64,000 nt of DNA, from positions 62,001 through 126,000 of the forward strand of contig NKYR01000032.1 of assembly GCA_003184365.1 (NCBI GenBank), in the 5' to 3' direction. A program made the position numbers and the translations under genes. Numbering within the stretch: position 1 is the stretch's first letter; each line of letters opens with the position of its first letter. Shown here piece after piece: positions 54,494 to 64,000 of this stretch. The notes under the pieces were generated by a model that saw only the letters and a program-made list of their open reading frames with translations, did no database searches and was not told the DNA's origin. The DNA comes from Evernia prunastri (taxonomy: Eukaryota > Ascomycota > Lecanoromycetes > Lecanorales > Parmeliaceae).

Positions 54494-54993
54494 TCAAGCA
54501 AACTTCCCCACCTCCTCGTTGACCTCCTTATTGATAGCCCCGTCCGCGGCGCCCGGGACGCCCTCTTCGCTCGCGAACTTATCGACGCCTGTACGTAGGG
54601 CGTCAGTTGTTGGATATGTCAGGTTGCGTTGTGAGGGTGTGATTGATTGTGACGGTGTGTCGGTGCGTGGAAGTTGGAGATGGATGGGGAGGAAGGGGAG
54701 GAAGGGAATGGATGGGGTTGAGATGGATAAGGAGAGTGGGGATGGGTGGATGGATGGATGAATGGATAGGGTTGAGACTGGGGTGGTGGGGGATGTTGGA
54801 GGTGGAAGGATGGATGGGGAGTAGGTATATATGTGTTCGGGAGTCAATAGGTAAAGCAGAGCACGTCCATACCCTGATCAATAGTCTTATCCATCGCGCT
54901 GTTCTGCCCTCCTCCGCCGCCGCCGCTCTGCTGGTTGTTGTCACCGCCGCCGCCGGAGAGGTCTTTCATGGCGTCTTGTTCGATGTTGTCCAT
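54494..54993 (-). CDS. Small Gly-rich hypothetical protein (71 aa)
   Basis: Two exons, 54993-54873 and 54588-54494, joined in phase 1 across a 284-bp intron (GTATGG donor, CTGAC branch, GTACAG acceptor), give 71 aa. The protein starts MDNIEQDAMKDLSGGGG, has two oligo-Gly runs separated by DNNQQS, and ends with DKFASEEGVPGAADGAINKE and VNEEVGKFA. The alternation of acidic helix, Gly run and a GVDKFASEEG...INKEVNEE tail resembles small fungal stress- or spore-abundant proteins I have seen in many ascomycetes, but I cannot name the family. There is no signal peptide or membrane helix, so it is probably cytosolic or nuclear. The intron is far longer than others in the window and full of simple repeats. 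Confidence 0.65.
54589..54872. repeat. GGAT/GGATG simple repeats inside an intron
   Basis: Plus-strand sequence is dominated by GGATGGATGG, GGGGAGGAAGGGGAGG and GTTGAGATGG units. The intron between the two exons of the small Gly-rich gene coincides with this repeat block, suggesting repeat expansion lengthened it. Confidence 0.75.
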
Positions 54994-56320
54994 TGTGGGG
55001 TTTGGGGAGTGGGAGTTGGGAGTAGGTGACGAGAGTGTGGTGGAGAGATCGGGCGTGTGGATGAGGTTGTGTGAAGGAAGGATGGATTGGTTGGTTGGTG
55101 GATGGTAATGCTGAATGATAAGAGGGGAGAAAGGGATGTTTGAGATTGAGCGTTGAGGTTAGGTTGGAGGAGGGGTCGAAGATGATCATGAGGGGCGGGG
55201 CAGGGCTTGGCAGGGGTCCGGGGAGTTCTTGCTGAGACCAACATATGTAAAGTACTCACAGCCTCAGCAGCTCTTGGAGATCTCAACAGCAGAATCACAC
55301 ATGGCAGATCCAATCCATCCGCAGTTTCTCTTCGTCTCTTGACTGCCAGGTGCATGCAACAGCGTAGGCTGACAGGTCTCACATTTGCGTCTCTTAATCC
55401 ACTACGAGGATGTCAAATCACTTCTGTCCCACCTACATGATTGATTGCTTAAGATCTACGTCGCTCGAAACATGTGCCTGCAGTATCTGGGGCTGTGCTC
55501 GTGTGGAGTGTTTCGAATGAGCTTCGTTCAGCTGTGAAATTGTTGCGCTCCAACGCATTGGGAGCTCTATCAATGATCGATCATAGCTGAAAGTGGGATG
55601 GAGAGTCAGTCGTAAGGTCGCATCTTGCAGCTCCACTTTCTTGCCGCTCTTTTGCCCGTACTGTTATTGTTCATGGATGCTACTTTACTCTGTATTAATG
55701 CATGATTTCTTCAACTGAAAATGAAGCGCCGGACTATGTATTACCCTACCGTAAAGGATCTTATCCACATTTTGGAATCTGCGCTTATACATCTAGTACT
55801 GATTTGGCAGATGGATACGGATCTGATGTTGTCCAATCGAAGGGCCCGGAACGACCGAAGCTCGAAATGTCCGCCATGTCCACAGACAACTGGGGGTGGG
55901 TCGTACTCGTGGTGCGGCGAAGCTACGACGAAACCACGCTAAAGACCCGAAGAAAAGGTTTTACCGCACGCACGAGGGCAATGCATCTGGGAAGAACCGA
56001 GGTTCGTGAGGCTGGACTTTGGAGTATCGTGCGCAAACGAATCAACTGGCTGATGATGGCCATGAGCTGACATGCATTGAATCAGCCCCCGAAATAATCT
56101 CTGCAAGTCCATCTGTCCTCCTCATTGAATCAGGTTCAGACTCTGCTGCATCCTCTCCATTTCACCATTGAAAACCTAAGCACCAAAGTCAGCATTCGAT
56201 AAAATTCTTCTTGAAGCTCTGGCTGTCCTCTTAGACACCCGATTTTCCACATATTTCTTCTGAACTCGAGGCAACAGACTCAGCAGTACGCGAAACCGTT
56301 CTTGAAGTTCTCGCGATCGT
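54994..56320. other. Intergenic, no gene seen
   Basis: About 1.3 kb between divergent genes. It contains further GGTTGGTGG-type simple sequence near 55060-55110. ORF 54966-55382 (minus) is low-complexity leader sequence and ORF 55702-56070 (plus) has no motif. Confidence 0.5.
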
Positions 56321-57312
56321 ATGATGAAACACCGTAGCCTTTGCCGTCTCCTCTTCGCCGTGGTCTTTAGTTTGCAAACCTACGCTTCGTGTTACTATCC
56401 CGATGGTACATACCAGGTTGGCGACATTCCGTGCAACAGCAATGGGACCGAGGAAAGCTTCTGTTGCGGCAGTGAAGGTGCCACGTGCCTTTCGGACAAA
56501 GTCTGCTTTTATGATCAATTCCATACATACGTGCGAGCGAGCTGCACGGACCAGTCGTTCAAATCTTCCGCATGCCCGGATTTTTGCTTGAGTGCGTCTG
56601 TACTTCTAGTGTCCGTGGGCGCCAAATACTAACAAGGTTTTGGGGATAGCACCAGCTAATGCAGCCGGCTCTATGTTCCAATGCGGTCACGCAACGGATT
56701 CCTACTGCTGCTCACCTGATGGCTCGCCGTGCTCTTGCGAAAACAGTAACGTCACGTTGGCTGCTTCGTTAAGCGAGGTGTCTTCCGTAGGTTTTGTCGC
56801 GTCAGCGGTGTCAGAAACAGCGTCTGGAACACATACAAGTAGTACGTAGCCGAGGAATTGCCTTTTATCGCGTTGCTGACATGGCCCATCATCTAGCACC
56901 AGCAACATCTTCGACTAGAACCACGCCTCCGGCAGACATCCTAGCATCAACACTGTCGAGCTCAGTGCCGCCATCTGTCCCCGCTGGCTATTCGTCCACA
57001 ACGACACCATCAATCTCAGCGCCGTTATCTGCGACCTCCAATTCCTCATCTTCTTCCCGCAGCAGTTCCAAAGAAACGGCTGCCATTGCGGTCCCTATTG
57101 CCATACTATCCGTCGTAATCGTTGCACTCCTCCTGTTCCTCCTCCGACACAGGCGCCGGACCCAGTCCACCATAGCAGGTTTACGGAAGCAGGTGCTTAG
57201 CAGCGGAAGCAGCATCGAGAAGCCAGCGGGGCACAAACCCTCGGAGTTGCCGAGTGATACCGCGGCGGTGGAAATAGGTGGTCGGATGGAGAGGTCGGAG
57301 CTGACGGCTTAG
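56321..57312 (+). CDS. Cys-rich single-pass plasma-membrane protein
   Basis: Three exons (56321-56591, 56650-56841, 56897-57312), phase-consistent, give 292 aa. There is a signal peptide (about residues 1-24). A Cys-rich extracellular domain follows (CYYPDGTYQVGDIPCN, ESFCCGSEGATCLSDKVC, SACPDFCL, then QCGHATDSYCCSPDGSPCSC), then a Ser/Thr stalk. One membrane helix (AAIAVPIAILSVVIVALLLFLL) is followed at once by basic RHRRR, and a short tail ends the protein. CYYPDG plus paired CC motifs before a Ser-rich stalk and a single helix is a widespread Pezizomycotina surface-protein layout, similar in topology to wall-stress sensors (Mid2/Wsc type). Its function is not established; a sensor role is inference. 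Intron 1 has a perfect TACTAAC branch site. Confidence 0.85.
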
Positions 57313-59051
57313 GTTGTTTGATGGAGTTGGGTTGCGGGAATCAACCTAGTGTTCACCTCGTGCTTTTGACCTCATCGCCGCCAACCTGTAATTCACACGT
57401 GGGTGGAAAGGGTGGGTTTCATGAAAATGAGGACCGAGTTGGATATGCTTTCCACGTTGTGACTGAAGATGTAGGGAAGGAGGTGGCTCGTATACGAATC
57501 ATTTCGTCGTCAGGTCAGAGACTCGGTATCGCAGGAGCGATGAACAGCACGAGCTAGATAGTAAATGAATAATTGCCAAATCGGGGAGGGCTCGCAGATC
57601 AGAGCAGGCATCTTCACCACCAGCTGGCGGCAGAGCTGGCGGGAATAGTGCATAGTCAACGTTAGGAGCTGTCCACAGAATGACTACTCACAAGCTTGCT
57701 CTGGAGACGTCTGTTCGCCAATGAAAGATATGTGATCAGGAAGGAAAACTCCAGTATTTCTCCATCAAGGAGACGACATACCGCCAGAAAACGACAAACA
57801 CCCCCTCTCCACCCCTCCCCCCCCCAATCGTCCAAAACGCCCAAAACATAATAACGGCAAGACTCACAGGAAAGTGGTACATCATGGATATCCAGGATGG
57901 AGCGACCGGGTCTCTAACCTGAACAACTTGATATGATAGGAAAGACATGGGCCAACGTCTTCCTTCCCATCGACTCGCTTCATAAGAAATAAGCTGGAAT
58001 GTCCGCCTTGGGACAGATGCTGGTGGCGCTGGTATATACGGGCTTGTCAAGCGCCTTGCCCAATGGTATGAAGCGTACACGAGATATCTGCAAGACCCGT
58101 GTGTGGGAGCCGGAACGTCTTATTGCTCGTTCAAGCAGGTCGAACGAGCGATAGCATCTATACGATGGCAAGCAAGATCTGACGTACAGTCAAGACCGCG
58201 GCTCTCAAAGTTTCCACAGCACTGATACCAGCACTAGAACAGTTGCCACAACCACTATGTAGGTACCTTGCGTACCCTTACCTAGGTAGCGTGGTTGTTG
58301 ACGCAAGTCTGCCCAGTCAAGATTTGGTTGTCGAGTTTCCTGATCTGGGCAGTAAAGATCGAGTGGTAAGTCCAGGAATGCCCGATGGATGTTAGGGCAA
58401 TGGATGCGAAATCAGAATACCGTACTGGATGAAGAAGTACAAGTACAAGTAAAGAATCGAGAGGGACTCATCATTATTGAATCTGTGCCAAGGCGGGTCG
58501 GTTGGACTTGCGCCCCATTCTGGCGCGATCCTCTCCTCTATTAAGATATGTACTCTAATAAATATCCAACATAACTTCTCACATTGATTGTTTCTTTATA
58601 CTTTCCATCATAAACATGGAACGTTCCAACAGGCAGCCTGACTCCAATCGGTTCCCAAACGGCCAGTTCAATCTTTCAAAAGCTCCATAGAATTAACCTC
58701 ACATCAATTTGTTAATGTTGACTTAGCAGTAATCATCACCCTGTCATTTCCTCTCAAGTGATAATAGAGCCGTCTGGTGAGCAACCATCCTTGAGTGAGC
58801 CTTTGGCTCAGCCTCTTTGTGCTCCCAGATTTCTACTCTACCTCAGACAGCCCCACTGTAAGTATTGGCAGCTGCTACAAGGTCAAGTCTTGAAATGTTG
58901 CGACTCTCATATGTTCTTTTTGCTCTTCTAATTCACAAAACCCTCCAAGCTGCTCCCCCGGGCCTCTGATGTTGAACGCCTTTTTCAGAAAGTACATGTA
59001 GAGCTTTCGATCTTCCTCTTGTTCATCATTCCGGTGTTGTTTGCCTTGAAA
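57313..59051. other. Intergenic, no firm gene
   Basis: About 1.7 kb. Minus ORF 57736-58080 contains a hydrophobic stretch (FPVSLAVIMFWAFWTIGGG) but lies over a C-rich tract and lacks family motifs or splice partners. The promoter of the secreted repeat protein lies at the right end. Confidence 0.45.
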
Positions 59052-61760
59052 ATGATACCGAGATTTCTTTGCGCTCTCTTTCACTGTACGCTTCCGCTTC
59101 TCTTCACGCTGTCCAGTGTCCAGCTGGTTCATGGCGCCCCGCAAGCCAGTCCAGCGTCTGTCAGTGTGTATATAAATCCTGAGTTTATCTACCTGGCTTC
59201 CGAGATAGGCGCGGCCGATCAACAATCCGCCGCATCTGCCCGTGGCAGTGCTACTGCAACTGCGAATGCCACCGCAGATGCAGGTGTGAATGCAACTCTA
59301 ATAGCGTCAATTGCTCGTCAACTTGTTTTTTCAGCGTCATCAGCATCCGCAGCATCTGCCGGTGGCAGTGCCACAGCAACTGCAAATGCAGGTCTGAATG
59401 CAACTTTGATAGCGTCAATCGCTCGTCAACATGCTTCGTCAGCATCATCAGCATCTGCTGGAGGCGGTGCCGCACTCTCTGCAAATGCACGTGCAATTGC
59501 AGGTGTGAATGCAACCTTAACAGCGTCAATCGCTCATCAACTTGCTCTGTCAGCGTCATTAGCATCCGCAGTATCTCAGGTACGAGCGGCATCAGTATCA
59601 GCTTTTGCTACGCTTTCCGTCAGTAACAGCACGATAGCATCCCCTGCATCCCGAATATCCGCAGCATCAGTTGCAGCTCTCCCTACGACTTCCGCCAATA
59701 ACTCTGCGACAGCATTCCAGGCATCTAAGCCTCAGCAAACACCTTCAAATGGTTCTTCAGCCTATGCAGCTTCGCTTGCTTCCTTGTCGGGTGCCAACGG
59801 AGTCACTGCGGCTCCTTCTCCACAAATCACGCCAAGCTCACAATTTAACTTCAACAATGGGGGATCTCCAGGAACTACATCAGCAGTGGGAAACGCATCA
59901 GCAGTGGGGAATGCATCGGCAATAGTTCTCCCCGGTGTCTTCTCTGCTGAACCCTCGAGCCTGAGCGGTGGTGGCATACTCCTTTGGCTTGGGAATGCCA
60001 CCAATGGAGTATCTACCGACCAGGGACCCTCAAGCAGCGACGGTGTAATTCCCACTATCACGACTCTGCCTCCGGGCATGTCCATTCAGACCATCACGAA
60101 GACCAAGTGCTCTACGCTCGGAGCAATGACCACAACTAAGGCTGCGGGCAGCACTGTCACTGAAGTCGTTCCAAAATTGTGTGACTGGGGTTTCGCATTC
60201 CTGATTTTTGGGGTGCAGTTAGCCGCGGTGGGCCCCATCCTCTGTCATAGCAGGCTGAGCCTATTTGGTTTCCTGCTTGAATTCGTCTGTTCCCTAAAAA
60301 ATACCAGACTTAAAAAGGGTCTGTTCCCTACTGGCCTCAGAATCATCAAGGCTCCACCTGATGATCCGCCACCTGATTATCCGCTAGACGAACTAGAACC
60401 ACCACCACCCTACACGCCGTCCCCCAATGGACCGGTTGAGAACCCTCAAGAGCCAGATGACTCAGATGATGAGCCAACTAACACTGACTCACAGCCATCC
60501 CAGACAGAGTCACGGTCATCACAGCCATCACAGACAGAGACAAGGTCATCGCAGACAACTTCACGGCCTTCTTCTATCACATCCAGTGCTTCACGGGTGT
60601 CCAGCACAGCGTCGTCCGCTTCATGTACCAACACAATGTCTGGTAGTGGTTGCTGCTCGAACGCAACCGTCCTCACACTCTCAGGCGTCGGACCGACCAC
60701 ACTCTGTAATCTGGCCATTGACACCTGGGTCGACGTCGCCTACGACTTCGTAACTAGCTCCGTTGCCGTCCCAGCCTCTGCAAGCCCAATATCAATGCCA
60801 GGAACAGCCATCACGGTATCAGATGCTGACGCGGTCTTCTCCTCACTTGCGAGCGCCATGTCTTCTTACCTCTCCAGTGTCGAAGCAAGCAACAAGACAG
60901 CCAACGCAACTGCGGCACTAACAAGTAACAAGATAGCCAGCGTAACTGCGGCACTAACGAGTAACAACATAGGCAGTGCAACGGTGGCAAAATCTGTGTC
61001 GCAGTCTACACCCACGGGTTGGATTATGACTGCGTAAGTTGCCCCTTCGCGTGCGCTTTCATCCCTCAATTCTGGCGGAATCAGCAACTGACATGGAAAC
61101 TTCTATCTTAGTTTGGACGGGAAGCCCATCTGTTCATCTGGGTCCGTCACGGCTAGTCTCACATCAATCACGCTTTCCGGTACCGTGACCTCATGGTGCG
61201 AGACTAGCGGCGCGATCGCACCTGGTCCTGCAACCAGCTCAGTTGCACCAGTTGCTCCTCCAGCAACGTCCACAAGCCCGACATCAACCACCACCACAGT
61301 CCCCAGTCCCACCCCCTCCGTCGGGGCCTTTGAAGGTTGGCGGCAAGACACCTGCGACGACACCGGCTGCGAGAGCGCCATTTATGGCTGGGACATAGCG
61401 CTCCCGCCAGCGGACCAGACCATCGATCCGTGCAAGAACAGCAAGTACGTTTACGACTACGAGTTCGTCGACAAGTACAACGGTCCTCTCAGCATGGCCA
61501 ACGACAACAGCAACTACACAATCACCATGACGAAGATCAAAACGCATGGGTTGAAAGGGCTGGAATACGTGGGGTCAAATGATGGATACGCTGCGGACGG
61601 CACTACAGTTACTGGGACGTTGTTCGCGCCGGACGGAGACGTCAGTCTGGGGACTGTCACCTGTGGTCCTGTTCCTAGTGGCGCGGTCGCGACGAGTTGC
61701 TCGAGTAAACACAGTATCGACGCAGATGATTGGACGCCGGTTCTTTACTGCCTCTGGTAG
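59052..61760 (+). CDS. Large secreted Ala/Ser-rich repeat protein, unknown family
   Basis: Two exons, 59052-61033 and 61112-61760 (GTAAGT donor, TTAG acceptor), give 876 aa. The start at 59052 is preferred over 59019 because it places a normal signal peptide (IPRFLCALFHCTLPLLFTLS) at the N-terminus. About residues 55-185 hold three to four imperfect repeats of 35-45 residues containing GVNATLIASIARQ or close variants, with many N-glycosylation sequons. A Ser/Thr region follows. A Cys-containing segment (CDWGFAFLIFGVQLAAVGPI) is partly hydrophobic and could be a membrane pass. Then come a Pro-rich PPPYT-type segment, a Ser/Gln/Thr linker and short NKTANATAALTS repeats near 615-650. The C-terminal domain (about 690-876) has paired cysteines (DTCDDTGCESAIYGWDIALP) and ends DDWTPVLYCLW. 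I do not recognise the family; the layout suggests a cell-surface protein. Confidence 0.7.
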
Positions 61761-64000
61761 CGAGACTAGCTTGTACAATGTTCTACATTCCAGACCATCC
61801 TCTCCAATCCATATTTCCACTTATTCAAAAGCCCTAATTTCTAAATTTCTTCAATACAAGCCATATGCACACATACCGGGGGATGCATATCTACAGTACT
61901 TGAGCATCCCATCTCCCATCAAACTTTGCCTGAACCCATCTATTTAGAAAGCGAGCGACAACGCGTGCTCCATCCGCCCAAAAGCCCCATCCCCATAAGC
62001 CTCCAAAGTCAAAGCCAAACTCAACCATTCAGAGATCCGAGCCAGCAACGATAACCTAACCACCCATCTCGGCCATCGCACACGCTTACTCGCAGCTCAA
62101 CAGCCAACATAAAAGAGTAACCAGTCCACCACCATAGACAACCACGCAGGGAGGGCGACGCAGACTCCGGCACGTAAGCAGATTAAGTAAACTTCTCCAG
62201 AACCCGTAGGAAGTAAAAGCTACCACTGCCAAACTTGCAAAGGAGATTGGGAAAGACTCTTGAAGAAACATATATTACTATAATACGGACACGCCCTGGA
62301 CACATCATCATTCCCCGTCAACATGATATGACGCGCCATGCAATTCTTCATATGGAAATAAAGCGGTGTGCTGCCAACCAACGCCTCCCCACTTATAAAG
62401 TCACAATATTAATACTACGCTTTGCGGCCTTTTGCCCGACTGCCCCGTCAACTTAAGTCTTACCGGTTCGAAGTATGAGGAACCCCTTCCGACTCGGCCT
62501 TAACCAGGCGGTCCGTTCTGAAAACTAGCCACTAAGTTAGTACGGACGCATAATCTATGTGAACCATGGAACATCGACGCCACGGAATCTAGTGTCTGAT
62601 GTAGTAACATGTACAAGCGATGCTAGCAGATGCAGGACAATCAGGTAAGCTAGGCACTATTCCTTCCTTTCACAACAAACATGCAATACCTAGTCGCAAG
62701 CAGCACATCGTCTCTTCTCGCGCATGAGCCAGGGCTACCTTCTCCACCGCTGTGATGACTTCAAGGACATACCTATCGGGTTCGGGTGGTCGGACTTTGT
62801 CGATAGCCGTTGATTACGCACATTACCTCCTCGAACGTGGAGCATGACGGTCCAGATCAAAGGACTGATTCAGCCTCCTCGAATCTTCTCTTCCCAGATC
62901 TCGGAAATACCCACCCTCTCCGCTCGAGAAAATTGACGCAGTACGGTACCCATTTGGCCCGCACCTCTCTTGTGCAGCCTACCTCGCTCGGTCCTGACCT
63001 CTCGCGCACGGACAGGTGCACTCGAAGCTAGCAGTGAGTTTGACGATATACGTGTATATCAATTTGCGGAAGCCGGGTGTGACCACACGGGAGCTCCAAG
63101 CCTTGGACAGCGCGGCCGTGTTCGATTTGCGAGCCCTCCGTCTTCGAAAGGGTCGATGATCTGAGGAAGGGGCGATGATCTAGCAACGCTGTGGCGGGAC
63201 ACGACGACGGGCTATTATAAATTAAACCGCGGATTTCTGTCATGTGCCCTCCAGATTTCCAAACTGCTTTTTGCTGAACATCTCGGGGGGCCAATCCATC
63301 GCACCTTGGTCCTGTGTTCGGAGGTTTTAACCCAGACGCCCCGGAAAACACGAGATGTGCAGGAATGTCTGTCGCGGAACTGGCCGTTACCAGGAACAGT
63401 CGGGATGCGAATGGAAAATGGGGACGCCATTGACTGGTTTGTTTACTTGGCACCAAAATGCCGATTAGACGTGCTCCGGCAGAACGTGCTCAGTGTATTA
63501 TGGCTGGGCAGATGTATCATCTGCACCCAGGGCCAAAATTCTGTGGATAAAATCATCGACGATGAAGGCAACACCGGCGCATTTTCAAACAGTACTGCTT
63601 CCCTTTGATTCCACTGACCATGCACGTTGCAGTCGAATTCAAACCCAATCATCGCACGTTTGACACCGCAAAGACTTTGGCGACGGCTACGGCCTCGAAC
63701 AACATCGATTCGCTTTCTCTGTTCATCACTGCTTCATAATTAAAATCATGCGGTCTACCCTAGCATATACATCATCTGGTGTTCACGAAAGTATGATAAG
63801 GTGCGGGATTCCATCATATCCGGCTAACCGGCCAGACAGCAACGACGACATCGTGTGGGTCCCAGCGAGTTCCAGCAATCTTCAAAAATGGGATCGGCAA
63901 GGCAATTTGTATCGATTCAGAGCTCCGAGCGTACATATGCCAGCTACGCATTGGATATGGGTCTTGAATTAAGAGCAAAAAGGGAGTTTTGATCAAACGC
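61761..64000. other. Terminal stretch, no convincing gene
   Basis: About 2.2 kb to the window edge. Overlapping ORFs at 63028-63456 (minus) and 63306-63608 (plus) are each about 100-140 codons but show no motif, and neither has a splice-supported extension. A gene truncated by the window edge cannot be excluded. Confidence 0.45.

Noticed and set aside
57736..58080. Minus ORF with a hydrophobic stretch
   Set aside because: The hydrophobic run comes from a C/A-rich tract on the other strand; no start context, domain or splice partner.
63028..63608. Overlapping ORFs on both strands near the window end
   Set aside because: Both strands are open to similar length over the same bases and neither shows protein-family features.

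Overview
The window is nuclear DNA of a filamentous ascomycete (Pezizomycotina). The evidence is short introns (mostly 48-106 bp) with GTNNGT-type donors and CTAAC/CTGAC branch sites, a class II hydrophobin, two PTH11-like receptor genes, a Cyk3-type cytokinesis protein, and a gypsy retrotransposon relic whose stop codons look like RIP (C-to-T) damage. The sequence does not fix the genus. Exon models were built by hand from splice signals and reading-frame phase.

Layout. 1-14 kb is a quiet housekeeping area: an emopamil-binding-protein (EXPERA) gene, a class II hydrophobin, methylenetetrahydrofolate reductase and CYK3, separated by long apparently empty stretches. 14.5-22 kb is the most unusual stretch. 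It holds a broken gene fragment, a six-exon gene joining a ubiquitin-like N-terminus to a His-Me finger (homing-endonuclease-type) zinc-binding domain and carrying a tandemly duplicated exon, a three-copy repeat, a gypsy relic on the minus strand, and LTR and chromodomain pieces of a second, undamaged gypsy element scrambled around runs of N. 22-31.5 kb carries a class I methyltransferase, a 2EXR-type gene, a large disordered probable nuclear protein and a GC-rich intronless gene fusing a Tc1-like paired DNA-binding region to an HD phosphohydrolase.

33-44 kb holds a PF04199 cyclase / kynurenine formamidase-like gene, a Ser-rich mucin with two Apple-like modules, an NCS1 nucleobase/hydantoin-type permease and a FAD aromatic monooxygenase. 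The cyclase, permease and monooxygenase could serve one catabolic route, but that is inference. 47-62 kb is surface-directed accessory DNA: two PTH11-like receptors (the second with an irreconcilable 5' exon region), a small Gly-rich protein gene with a simple-repeat-filled intron, a Cys-rich single-pass membrane protein and a large secreted Ala/Ser-rich repeat protein. The last 2 kb show no convincing gene. No tRNA, rRNA or CRISPR was found.
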